Source: Linnemannia elongata (Eukaryota; Mortierellomycota; Mortierellomycetes; Mortierellales; Mortierellaceae). Taken from it: 64,000 bases of DNA. The stretch is taken from NCBI GenBank assembly GCA_036320915.1, contig JAXBDG010000004.1, positions 2,232,001 to 2,296,000 of the forward strand, in the 5' to 3' direction. Positions 43,372 to 54,228 of this stretch are shown here, piece after piece. Under the pieces are notes generated by a model. It had not been told where the DNA came from, ran no database searches, and saw only the letters and a program-made list of their open reading frames with translations. Each line of letters starts with the position of its first letter. Position 1 is the stretch's first letter. The position numbers and the translations under genes were made by a program.

Positions 43372-44682
43372 TCAGATGTGGGCATCCTTGAAGCGATCTT
43401 CCTCGGCGTCCTCGCCTGGTTCCTCGTCCTCAGGCCTGGGAATCAGTCCGTGAGGGTCCTGAAGCATGTTCTCCATCTTGGCCAGTGCCGCCTAGGAGGC
43501 AGAAGGAAGGAAAGGAAAACCGGAGGGCAATAAAAAAAATGATTCGTGAACATGAGGTACTGGTAATTTTTTAATTCGAGTGCTCGAGTGAGTTTTGTAG
43601 GAGTGTGCTGGTAAAGATCCGAGTTCGTTGGGGTCGTGTGTTGCCTGTTCAAAATCGCTTCGCCTGCGAATGCCTTGCCCTTAGTAGGCACGCCACATTT
43701 TTGACCGCGCCTCCTGTTCCTGTTCCTCTGTGTACTCCTGCCCCTCTTGGTCCTCTCCTGCCTCAGAAGCATCAACCATCATCGATGCCTCCTCATCTTC
43801 CTGTCGAAGACGCTTTCCTGCAGTTCCAGTAGTACTATCAACCTCCTGCTTCTGGTTCTGACTCCATTGCTGGACCATTACCTGGCCATGCTCGCTCAGC
43901 TCAAACTTGGCATCTGTCTCGGCGTTTCCTGTGTACCACTCACCACTCTGCAAATCGATCGCCGGAACCTGTTCCACCTCTCCTTCTCCCTGTGCTCCTG
44001 AAGAAGATGATGTGCCGATAGCGGTAGCGCTGCTAGACTTTGGAATATATCCTCCCTGAATATCGGCATCGGCATAGAGTCCGTCATGGTCGTTAATATC
44101 GTCCTCGTAGTAATCTCCCTCGCCATCCATGTCCTCGTCATCCATATCGTCCTGGTGAAGTGACGCGCAGTAGGAGAGGTTCTCGTAGATTGTGTCCAGC
44201 GATGAGACATCTGCGGGAACAAAACTCAACTCCAACACTGCATCCTCTTCCTCTTCCTCTTCCTCTGAGGCTCCGTTTCCGTTGCTGGTGGAGTTGGAGG
44301 TGTGGGCTGATCCAAAGGAGCCAAGGGACCCCTCGAGCTGACAGTAGATACTGGGTCCGACGTGGGATTCACGTGCGATGGCGTGGATGATGATTGATGG
44401 GTAAGGGATAGCAAATCCTGAGTTAGATGCCTCTGAGAAAAAGTAAAGCGACCTAAATCATCATAACATAAATCGTATCGGTTAGTAAACAGCTAGGGTA
44501 AGAGGCAGGACAACAAAGGAGGCAAAGTCAATTAGTTGAACTTACTCGTCGGCGATGTAGAGGGTGCCTGGGTTCTGGAAGGCCGTGGAGGCGGGTGTGA
44601 TGTGGACGGTGACGTTTTGTTGGGTGTGGCGAATGCGTGCCTCTGAGGGCGACGGGGCTTGCTGAAGAATCGTGATTGCCAT
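43372..44682 (-). CDS. CLNS1A: Methylosome subunit pICln (CLNS1A family), with two possible C-termini
   Basis: Exons on the minus strand: 44682-44546, 44452-43882 and 43491-43372, giving 275 residues. The PH-like fold shows GTLYIADESLYFFSEASNSG (from about 38) then YPSIIIHAIARES, an acidic loop, VLELSFVPADVSSLDTIYEN, and a second acidic stretch. The last exon continues ELSEHGQ|AALAKMENMLQDP and ends DRFKDAHI, matching the human LTAEGQATLERLEGML and the terminal FEDA region. pICln binds Sm proteins and PRMT5 and chaperones snRNP assembly in the cytosol. If the donor at 43881 is not used, the frame stays open for 66 more codons to a stop at 43681, giving a 302-residue form with a different acidic tail. 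The exon phases fit both. Confidence 0.87.
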
Positions 44683-45741
44683 TGTGAATGAGTTTGTGGG
44701 GAGGAAGGGTGTGAGGAGATGCAAAACAACCAGAGCGTGATCACTCAAAAGCAAGGGAAAAAAATTTCGTTTCTTTTTTTTGTGACCGCCTTCAAGTGGA
44801 GAGCGACAGGGCGCGCGTCTGATAACAACACGCGATTAACTCCTGTGAATTCTCTTTGCCTAGGAGGAACTAGGAAACTTGCCTAGACGCAGCGCGACAT
44901 CCTAGCAGGTAACTGCTCCTACTTGGAATCGCGCGACCAAGACTCGACCACACATTGCACTTAAATGAGATAGGGTCACCAACTGCAACGATCAAAGAGG
45001 CCAAGGTAAGAAAGAAACGAGAGAACGTTCTTTGTCGCCTTCATTTGGAAGAAAGTGAGATCCATTTCAAAACCCTCGCATACCCAATTCAAGGAAGCTA
45101 TGTTCAACCTCAAACACGACAGTGTCCTTGTAATTAGTGGCTGTAACGCGCGCATACACCCAGATGTACGCTTATTCCAAGAGGTGGACCACACATCTAC
45201 GACATTGGTGAAAGGGATGGAGCTGAAAAACCACAGTCTGCAACCATGCCTCTTTGACCGTTCCACACCTAAGCTCTGACTTTGTGCTGTGTCCCTGTGG
45301 GACAAAGAAGGGTCCACGGTGGCGACACCATTTTTATTCACTGTTTTGCTTCATCTCTCTTTGCTTGGTTTCTTTGTCTAATAAACCTGCCTTACATGAG
45401 GTTAGCACGCTAATCTCACAAAACTCAGCGAACCAAGGTGATCAAGCGACGAAAGGAGTATAAAACAACTGTAGTGTCCTACTCTCTTTTTTCTCTTCGT
45501 CCTCATCCTTGCTTCCACCTCCACCCTCACCCTTACTTTCACCTTTACCTATAAGGCCATCCCCTGCCTGCCCACGCCGCCAGCAGTCTCCTTTCGATCT
45601 ACCGCCTTTCTCCATCACAGCATACAAGACCCCATTCCAAGTTCTTCACGCCTCAAAGTCATCTCCTCTTCACCATCCCTACTTTCATCTCTCTCTTATC
45701 TCAACTTCAAGCCTGTCTTCGCCCTGTACCACAAGGACAAA
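44683..45741. promoter_or_regulatory. Divergent intergenic region between pICln and the F-box gene
   Basis: No gene or RNA recognised. C/T-rich from about 45480 to the F-box start codon. Confidence 0.55.
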
Positions 45742-48501
45742 ATGTCGATGAGAAAACTCCGGAACTCGTTCCAGCGACGCCTCCAAATTGACCGTTTCGT
45801 CCTCGAACAGGACAACCAAGCTGATCAAGCTCCTTCTCCGTCCTTCGCTTTCATAAACCAAGGCTCCTCGTATTCCGCCTTTGCCATGGGGCATGACCAG
45901 CAAGCTCACACTTCGCACTCCCGATCCTCTGCCGATCTCGCACATCAATCTCCGTTGACCACTGTAGTTGCTTCTCCCTACTCTTCCGCAGTGACTTCCG
46001 ACAAGGATTCCAGTCTTTACTTTGAGCGCTGCTTCTCGCCCCTTGACTTGCCTCCAGACCTGCTGATCTACTTCATCAAGTTCCTGACTCCGGGTGATCT
46101 CTGGAAGCTAAGCCAGGTGTCGAAGACCATGCAGTCGGCCGTCATGGTCTTTATGTCCCGTTCTCAGCGGTTTGGGTTTGAGGCGATTCGGATCCTGAGA
46201 CAAGAGCATACCTGGACAGATAGACAACTTTTGAGAGTTCACCACGAGAAGCATTATGAGGATATGCGTGACCGTTTCTGGATCACGTATAATCAACCGC
46301 TGAGGATGATCATTCCTCCGTTCCCTGACGATGAGCCTGAAGGGCCAGGTCCTGGTGTTGGTAATGGAGCTGGGAACCAGGATGTCGATGCTGCTATCGA
46401 AGAAGACTTGTCCACTCAGCAGCAGCAACAGCAGACACCAGCTGGGAATGATATGGCCGGTCAAATGGAGACCGACAATACGGTGGTCGAAGGCATGATC
46501 AACAACAACCACACCAATAATGGCTCGGCACCTCCTCCACCCCCACTCCCACAAGCCCCTGCCGCTCCAATTGTGCCCAGCCGTGGTATCATCCGCAGCC
46601 AGTACTGGGTCTCTCAAGCCAACTTTCTGTTCGCCGCCGTCCTCGAGTCCTCCGATGGGTTCCAATTCTCTCCTTTCTCCCAAGGCCAAGGCGGCGACCA
46701 AGAGATGGAAGGCCCTGAGACCGTGCTCCAAACCATGAACCCTGCCACTGCCGCTGCCGCTCTCGTCGCCGCCATGGAGCGCGGGAGCGATCCAGCCATG
46801 GGCCCCTTCTGGACAAATCAATACGAGACCACCAAGAACATCTCCTCCCAAGTCGCCAAGCTAGCCATGGTCGACGGAACTGGTCGTCTCCTCCACAAGA
46901 CCAAAGATCGATTCTGGTCGCTCGTGCAGTTGCTTTTTGACTCCAACTTAGTCGATCTTGCCTATCGCCGGGCTATCATTAACTGTGCGCGCTATATGAC
47001 TGCTAAGTTCGACTCTTGCTTTGCTTTCGGGCTGCGTGTCAACGGACGGGTGGTTCTGGATACCGATTATTATGACTACGAGCCAAAGGAATACTCGGTC
47101 AAGATAGGTCCTCATCTTATGATCGACTTGGATCCCAAGTTGCCTGAAAGCGCAGATGCTCCTGTCGAACTCCCACGCGACACGGAAGAGTTGCGTACCG
47201 TTACCCCTCCTCGCCGCCTTCAGAGTATCTTCCAAGCCATGCTCTGGCGTCGTTGCCTCACCGACTTGGTTGGAATCTACAACCAGATCCAAGAGCTCCA
47301 CAACATCACCGTCGTCATTAGCGCTTCCTCTACCGTCCACGATCTCGGTAGCAAGAACCATGAGGTGTCCGAACAGGTAAACTTTCGTCATCGCCAGAAG
47401 GAAGGCACCGAACAGCACCGCCCCATCGGTCGTGGATTCAAAAGGATGATTCATCGGATCCGATCTGTCGCCAAGAAGCGCCGTTACACTAGCGTAGGAA
47501 ATGTACTCGAGACCAGAGCCCTCTTTAACCATAGCGGTCTCTCTTCTTGGAGTCTTCCTGCCTCGTTCTCGCCTGGATCGCCAACCTTTGCTCCGTTCAC
47601 CGCCTCAGCATCCACGCTTGGCGATACATCACGTCAAAAGGTGCAGCAGCCAGCCTCATCTTCTCAATCTGAATGCCAGGGCCTCCACCAGCACCGCCGC
47701 CGCCCCTCCGAGCTTCCGGACCCCCACAATCTCGATGACTTCTTCCGCGTCAAGAATTCCGAGCTTCACAACTTCCAACAATGCATCGCCAGCATGGAGA
47801 GGAAACAAAAACAGCGACGGACCATGATGGAGGAGCGTATCAGACGCGAAACAATGTTGAAGGAAGAGTTGCTCGGGCTCTGCCACATGGCCTGTGGGCT
47901 CTTCATGGTCAAGAACCAGCGTCAACCCGAGCAAGGCGGCCCCCGATCAATCATGACACTGTTGCGGCAAGGTAGTCCATGGAAGAAAGGCGTCTGGCGT
48001 TCCGGCGAGTGGCAACACGCGCCTATTGACATGGACCACGATTTAAAAGAGACTGCAATGGCACACCGTCATCACCTCGAGCGCGACTATAACCGTCTCA
48101 AGAGACTTGTCGACTCTCATCGCCGCTGGTCCTCATTCAACCCTTCCTCTTCGTCCTCCGTCTCATCCATCTTATCTTCGTCGTCTTCGACATTCTCCTC
48201 CGATTCGTTAATATCCTTCTTCACCAACACACCCACACCACAACCAACGACCAGAGCCACTACCGACGCGTTCGACGGCAACGAATACGCGAGTATTTCA
48301 GAACTCCTCGACATTCTCCCTCTCAATGTGACGACCAAACAAGACTACACAATCGATCACGGTGCTTGGCAAAGCCTTTGCCTCGCAACAATCAACTTCT
48401 TAATGGACGAGAATTTGGCTTGGGGCGGAAATGACCCCAACCACGAGTTGAGTAAGCTCAAGGCCACCCTGCATGAAGGTGCATGGTATTACCACGAGTA
48501 A
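45742..48501 (+). CDS. F-box protein
   Basis: A single exon of 919 residues. An F-box lies at about 101-140 (LDLPPDLLIYFIKFLTPGDL then WKLSQVSKTMQSAV), preceded by a Ser/Gln-rich N-terminus. The rest shows no leucine-rich or WD repeats. There are long disordered insertions (Pro/Asn/Gln-rich at about 200-280, Ser-rich near 600-650 and 795-830), a basic helix (RKQKQRRTMMEERIRRETML, about 690) that may be a coiled coil, and a conserved-looking folded part at about 380-520. F-box proteins bring substrates to SCF ubiquitin ligases through Skp1; the substrate here cannot be inferred. Start at MSMRKL is the first ATG after a pyrimidine-rich leader. Confidence 0.85.
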   Translation: MSMRKLRNSFQRRLQIDRFVLEQDNQADQAPSPSFAFINQGSSYSAFAMGHDQQAHTSHSRSSADLAHQSPLTTVVASPYSSAVTSDKDSSLYFERCFSPLDLPPDLLIYFIKFLTPGDLWKLSQVSKTMQSAVMVFMSRSQRFGFEAIRILRQEHTWTDRQLLRVHHEKHYEDMRDRFWITYNQPLRMIIPPFPDDEPEGPGPGVGNGAGNQDVDAAIEEDLSTQQQQQQTPAGNDMAGQMETDNTVVEGMINNNHTNNGSAPPPPPLPQAPAAPIVPSRGIIRSQYWVSQANFLFAAVLESSDGFQFSPFSQGQGGDQEMEGPETVLQTMNPATAAAALVAAMERGSDPAMGPFWTNQYETTKNISSQVAKLAMVDGTGRLLHKTKDRFWSLVQLLFDSNLVDLAYRRAIINCARYMTAKFDSCFAFGLRVNGRVVLDTDYYDYEPKEYSVKIGPHLMIDLDPKLPESADAPVELPRDTEELRTVTPPRRLQSIFQAMLWRRCLTDLVGIYNQIQELHNITVVISASSTVHDLGSKNHEVSEQVNFRHRQKEGTEQHRPIGRGFKRMIHRIRSVAKKRRYTSVGNVLETRALFNHSGLSSWSLPASFSPGSPTFAPFTASASTLGDTSRQKVQQPASSSQSECQGLHQHRRRPSELPDPHNLDDFFRVKNSELHNFQQCIASMERKQKQRRTMMEERIRRETMLKEELLGLCHMACGLFMVKNQRQPEQGGPRSIMTLLRQGSPWKKGVWRSGEWQHAPIDMDHDLKETAMAHRHHLERDYNRLKRLVDSHRRWSSFNPSSSSSVSSILSSSSSTFSSDSLISFFTNTPTPQPTTRATTDAFDGNEYASISELLDILPLNVTTKQDYTIDHGAWQSLCLATINFLMDENLAWGGNDPNHELSKLKATLHEGAWYYHE

Positions 48502-49737
48502 TACAGTGCAGTAATTATTTACAGTAGAGTAGAATAATTTACTTTTTTCAGTCAGTATCATTTAGTCATTCAATCGATGCCCCGGATAACAACCTCATGC
48601 AATAGAAATTTACTTGATGCAATACAAGAAAACTCCATTCAATTTTAATTATGGCGCAACAAAAAGATGTACTCAGCCCTCGTCGCACTGCAAAGCTGAT
48701 GGGAATAAAGGCTTTCTTCTTGTACTACGTTTTTCCTTGTCTCCTCACCCCAGTTTTTTCACTTTTTCTTACCCAGCCCACCCTTCATAGCCGAGTTCGA
48801 TATATCACAAGTATCCAATGGATGCGGAGACTATAACCCGAAGTCCTTTACAGGTTACTCTGTCTCTTGGTTTCTCTCATTCTCTATGTTCATCGGCTAA
48901 ATGTGATGACTGTTACTCATCCTATTGTCTCTGTCTAAAGAACCCAATTTCGCATCCTTTTCCTTTAGTGCGAAATGAATGGCCATGTCGCTCTATAGCT
49001 TCACGCCCCCACACACCTCGTTTTTGCTTTGGTAGGGGGCTGGTGGTAACATTTGGCGAGAGTTCGTGTGCGTTTGTGTATTTACAAAGAAGGTAAACGA
49101 TCAACAGCCAAAGAGATGTTGACAAGCGAAGTGAGTAATACTTGACTCTTTCTTGACCCATATGAACTGGTTACCTTTAGAGTGTGCCCCATGCCGATTT
49201 CATGCAAATGTATCCGGTTCAATTCCCAGCTCTCTCACCTTTCTTAGACTGTTTCTTTACTAAGAGGGCTCGGATCTGCCATAAATTAAAGAGTCAAGGG
49301 GGAGATTGAATTGGTCGAGGCAAAAGATATTAGCTAGTTTTTCTACGCGCCTTTTTTTCAACTAGCAAAAAGGCAGAGGGAAGGACGCGTAATATAGGTC
49401 GTATGAGAGTAGGATGATAGAAAATTGAGAAAGTGAAGAGTGGGGAGCCAGAAAACAAAATAAAAGGCAATTTCTCTCGTTGTCTTCATCACTCTTTCTC
49501 TTTGTCCTTCTTCACTCCAACAAACGAGACTGGCGCCTTCCAATACCTATACCAATCCAGCAATAGCACCATTCCTCCCTTTCCAAACCCTCATCAGTTT
49601 GTCAACCATTGACCATTGACCATATCACTCTTACATAAAAAAAAACAAAAGAATCTATAGAAAATAGTCAGATACCCTTTGACCCAAATCACAAAACCAC
49701 ACATCAATCCATTGTAACAAAGAACCAAGCCTCCGTG
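48502..49737. other. Intergenic region before the GATA factor gene
   Basis: No gene recognised. An isolated match to a polymerase III B box (GGTTCAATTCC at about 49213-49223) does not fold into a tRNA. The last 250 bases are C/A-rich leader. Confidence 0.55.
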
Positions 49738-52700
49738 ATGCCACTCTGCGAGCAATCCGTCCCCGAGACCGGTGCCAGGCTTTTACTCCTGCATGGCGAT
49801 GATCCCGAGTTCAAGGACAAGAACGGGGACAACCACGTCGATCGTCCGCCTGCTCCTGGTCAACAACCGAGTCAGCAGCAGCAGCGTGATGAGAACCATG
49901 CTGCCTCTATTGCTGTTTCTGCCAGTCGTCCTTCGGAGGACACTTTTGGCATCCATCAAGAGTTCGATGCCATCGAGCAGTTGGATGCTAACGGCGATGG
50001 CTGCGATGGAGACGGGCTCAGTCTCATTCCCAACAGCGGTGACATCAATGTCGGTCAGGATGTCGGTAGAACTGTCGGTCGATGTGACCGCGGCGGTCCT
50101 GCTGCTCACTCTGGCCACACGGATGCCCATCCCAACTACATCCACCAGCAGCGACGACCTCACTACCATCGCCTCGCGGTGTTGGATGAAATGGACTCAG
50201 CCGAGTTGGATTCTACCCCGATTGCTCCTCAGTCTGGTGATGAGGATACTACCGCTGCCCATCCTGGTCCTTCTGCCTCTTATGATGAGAAGAGTACAGC
50301 TTTGCGTTCCTGCTTGTCGAGCTCGTCGTCTTTGATCCCTTCGTTGATCTTGCCTTCACCATTCAAGCTCCTGTCGGACGGGGATGATGGCGTTGCAGTT
50401 GATGATGACAAGCCTGACACGCCACCGCCGTCGTCGACTGTTCCATTAATGCCTCTGACCGTAGTCACAGCTTCGTTGTCATCGACACAGTCGCAGTGCA
50501 AGACTTCTCTTCCTCGAACAAGCAGCCACCTTCCTTGGCGTGTTTCCTCTCCCTCGAACTCTTCGACCGCGACGTTTAGCGGTGACCCTCTCTCAACCAC
50601 CGATACCTATACAGGTCAGCCCTACACGCGTGAAACCCTTGGCGGTACCTCAGCCACTGAGGATCGCAACACCTTCTCGGCTACCGACTGGAGACAAGAG
50701 CAGCAGCAGTACCAGCAGCAACAAACCTCCAGCCCGAACATGGAGCAGACTTGGCCTCCAGCTTCGAGCGCTACCAACTGCCCATCTCTGCTCTCTACCT
50801 GGTCTGACATGCCTTCATCGCCCTTTGACGATCACTCCAGCAGCAGCAAATCGTCTTTCCCTACCGCTCCCTATAGTGGTGCCCCCGTCTCGCTGGCCTC
50901 CTATGCTACTTCAAACACCATGGCAGCCGGATCTCCCTCGTTCGGTGCCACCGCTTGGCCGTCTGACTCTGGGGCTGGGTACAACCAGACTTCGCCTTAC
51001 CCATCATCTCCAGTTCGCCTTGACAATCCTGCAGCTCTGGCCGAATATGCTCGTTACCCATCTCACAAGATGGCTTCACCTATGCATGATTCTTTGCCTT
51101 CGCAATTTTCTTCGTCGTCTGGGGGTTTCCATTCGTACCCTCGTTCTGGTTACTACGGTGGACCTACTGGGCTCTGCTCTCCATCCTATCCGTCATCAAT
51201 GGACATGTATCAGTCCACTCGAACTGGATCTGGATCTGGTGGTCCGTTCTCGCCCTCTGCATCTGGGCTAGGACCGTCTTACTCGCATGGGTTCTCGACG
51301 CCCATTCTCCCATCCTATGACCGCATGTCGTCCTCTGTTCTGATGGGTGGTTCTGATACCTTCTCGACGCCCACGGTGTCCAGTAACAGTCTATACGTCC
51401 CGACATCAATGTCGGCTTTCTTACCGCCATTCAATATGAGTGGCAACAACAACAATACTTCTCCCGCGAACTACAACGGATCCAAGAACCCTTCTACTTA
51501 TCCTCAAGACCCGCTTGCTCACTCATCGTTTCAGCAGCATGCCACAGTTACGGCCGCGATGGGTCGAACAATGACCAAGCAGGAGATGCAGGCTATGGAC
51601 CCTGATCCAAAGTTCTGTCACAACTGCAAGACGACTGTTACTCCGAGCTGGAGACGGTGCCCTCAAGGTCGTATTTTACTTTGCAACGCTTGTGGTCTCT
51701 AGTAAGTGCTCTCTTCACTCTTTTTTGTCCCTTCTTCGTTTCGTGATACTGTGGTCCACAATTTTGTTTTGTTTTTATTTGAGCTATGAAATTGACCCTC
51801 GCCTTATTTCTTTCCACTCTCTCCCTCCTTTTTCATTTTTTGTTTCTAGCCAAAAGCTGCATGGCAAGGCCCGCCCATTTTTCAAGGCAAAGGACGGTAC
51901 AATCAAGATCCACAGAGCCCTCCCTGAGCACGACCCGTGCGCTCTCTGTAAAACGACTCAGACCCCCGTCTGGAGGAAGGGACCTGACAACTTGTTGATT
52001 TGTAACGGTTGCTCTTTGATTGCTCGACATGGCAAATCGTTGGTCCGACCCCTGCTGGCTTCCAACGATGTTTCTCTGGATGGCGATGGTGGGATAGTGT
52101 CATCGACGTTGGTTAGGCCACTCTTGTCTTCGGCATCGGTATCGGCTTCGACCTATCGCCACTCTGCGAGCACCGGCAAGCGATCTCGTGCCCGATTGGG
52201 AAACTCATTGGCGCGATCAGAGTCACCATTTGATCAGCACCATGATACCTTGTCAGGCAGCCTTTCGCCACCACCCCCGGAGTTATACAAGCCCAGATCC
52301 AAGTCGTCGTCGTCGTCGAGTCGCAGAAGCTCTCACCAACGCCGCAACCATCGCTCGACCGTGCGAGGTACTACCACCGCCACCGCCGCCCTTGCTCCCA
52401 ACAGCGTCCATGTGACTGCGTTGTCGCGTATGTCGACCAAGTGTCGACAAGCCAAGAAGAGGAAAACCTCCAGCACTTCCTCTAAACGCGTGCATTATGA
52501 CGATACCGCCGCTGACGAACCATCCATGCCTATCTCGATGTCCATGGCGGATCAACCCACATCCGGGGGCAAATCCTACCATCTCTCACCGGACCTTGCT
52601 CAGGGCTATGAACCTAGTGCAGATAATGATGACGGGTACGGAACCTTTGGGGAAGTCGGAGGTCATGACGGTGGAGGTGATAGAGGTTATGGTATGAGCG

Positions 52701-53374
52701 ATTGGCGTCAGCATCGCCAGCATCCGTCCTTATCGCCACTGCCCTTCTACCCTGACGACGCCGAGCCTTTCTTGCCCAGTCCTGAGGGCAGCCGTGGTGG
52801 AAACAACGGTGGTATTGGAGCTGCCTTTGAGCGTCACCAGCAGCAGCAGCAGCAACAGGGGCTGTTGCCATCGCACTCGTACTCCCTGCAGTCGCACTAC
52901 GGTCACCAGTGCCACCAACAGCAACAGGAACATCAAAATCATTACAGCCGCCAGCAGCAGCAGTATGGCCGCCAGCCAGAGGGTCATCGAGTCCATCCCA
53001 CGCCACCTTCGGATTTTCCCTACAGCCTTTCAGCCGCCAGAGGTTTTCGATCTGAGGCTGATACTGAACCATTCCCCACCGCTGTGGTTTCAATCACAGT
53101 CGGTTCTGGTGCTACTACCAAGACTGAAGCGCCTGTCAGACCTGCTTCTTCTTCTTCCACGTCGGCAATCCCAGACTCTTCGTTCCACCAGGACGAGTCT
53201 GTCCCAACCGGCAGCAACACAGACGAAATCAAGCGGGAAGGAACTGAGGTCGATGAGAATGGCGATGAGGAAGAGGAAGCGGTCGATGGCGAAGAGAAGG
53301 CGACCTCGGTGACCAACACTGGAAGCGATCTGTCTTCAGCGGGGGAATATGACTCGGACGTAGCGAGTGAGTGA
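49738..53374 (+). CDS. Transcription factor with two GATA-type zinc fingers
   Basis: Two exons, 49738-51701 and 51850-53374, give 1,162 residues. The N-terminal 620 residues are disordered and Ser/Pro/Thr-rich. Finger 1 is C627-x2-C630-x18-C649-x2-C652 (CHNCKTTVTPSWRRCPQGRI), with the intron falling two codons after the last Cys; the CGLYQKLHGKARPF extension is the classical GATA tail. Finger 2 is C685-x2-C688-x17-C706-x2-C709 (CALCKTTQTPVWRKGPDNLL) and its tail (IARHGKSLVRP) is less canonical. Basic patches (AKKRKTSS, about 830) may be nuclear signals. The C-terminus is Gln/His/Gly-rich then acidic. Fungal GATA factors of this kind control nitrogen, iron or light responses; the class is not determined. 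The stop codon lies inside a GAGT microsatellite. Confidence 0.9.
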
Positions 53375-53423
53375 GTGAGTGAGTGAGTGAGTGAGTGAGT
53401 GAGTGAGTGAGTGAGTGAGTGAG
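53365..53423 (+). repeat. GAGT tetranucleotide microsatellite overlapping a stop codon
   Basis: About fourteen perfect GAGT units plus GAG. The repeat starts inside the third-last codon of the GATA factor, and the TGA stop (53372-53374) is made by the repeat itself. Confidence 0.95.
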
Positions 53424-53543
53424 CAGGGTATGCTGTCGTGAATGTGTATTTTTTGTCATCCGTGGGATGTTGTTGAGACTTTGGCGGTGGAATAGATTGC
53501 AGAGTTTCTCTGTTGCTGATAAGTTTCGCGGAAAATGTCATGG

Positions 53544-53549
53544 AATAAA
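53544..53549 (+). terminator. Putative polyadenylation signal of the GATA factor gene
   Basis: AATAAA followed by further A, 170 bases after the stop codon. Confidence 0.45.
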
Positions 53550-53916
53550 AAAAATGTCAAGCACACACACACACACACTCACACACACAAGAAGCCAGAG
53601 CTATCATCTACCTGTTTTCATGAATTTTTTTTATGTCTTGTGGTCAATGTATGGTCTCAGCCAGGTTTGGTGGCGTTTTATCAAAAGGCCAGGAATCAAA
53701 AGCCAGTCCCGTATTTCAATTTCGCCTCCACTTTTAAAAGGCAAAAATGGTTAAGCGGACAAAAGGATGAACGTGAAGTAGAATGACACATGCTTGTTTT
53801 TTTGTATGGCATGGCAAGTACTTGAAAGCGCAGAAGTGTTGGTCGGTCATATTTGTATGCATTACACACCTCTTAACACACCGATCGTATGTGTGTGATG
53901 GCAGGTACTAGGACAC

Positions 53917-53917
<1 letters not shown>

Positions 53918-53952
<35 letters not shown>
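53918..53952. repeat. poly(A) tract, 35 bases
   Basis: Uninterrupted A run between two convergent genes. Confidence 0.95.
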
Positions 53953-53953
<1 letters not shown>

Positions 53954-54228
53954 CAGGGGCACACTCTCTTAACTGTATTCTGTATTTCTAGCAGCGATCG
54001 TGCGTAACTTCTGTCATTTCATTTGGCTGACTACATTCTCGGGCACATACAAAAGAAAAAGAAATCGAGAACAAAAAATAGAGCAAACAAAAAATGAGAC
54101 GACTGTATCGGGTTGAAAAAAATCTATGCATATTTCGTTTATTCTTTGATGGATGGCGTAAGGAGGATGAAGAATGATGGAGGGGATGTACTAATGGATT
54201 AAAAAAGGTTGGGAGAGTCAAAAAGTAT

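Larger units (their letters stand above)
53375..54228. other. Convergent intergenic region between GATA factor and phosphate carrier
   Basis: Holds the GAGT repeat, an AATAAA at 53544-53549 for the GATA gene, a CA repeat at 53562-53590 and a 35-base A run at 53918-53952. No gene seen. Confidence 0.6.

Noticed and set aside
49195..49240. Possible tRNA: perfect-looking B box GGTTCAATTCC
   Set aside because: The T stem does not pair (TCCGG against CCCAG), no acceptor or anticodon stem forms, and no A box lies at the right distance.
47300..53541. Long antisense frames opposite the F-box and GATA genes
   Set aside because: Mirror readings of biased codons and repeats; the sense strands have recognisable domains.
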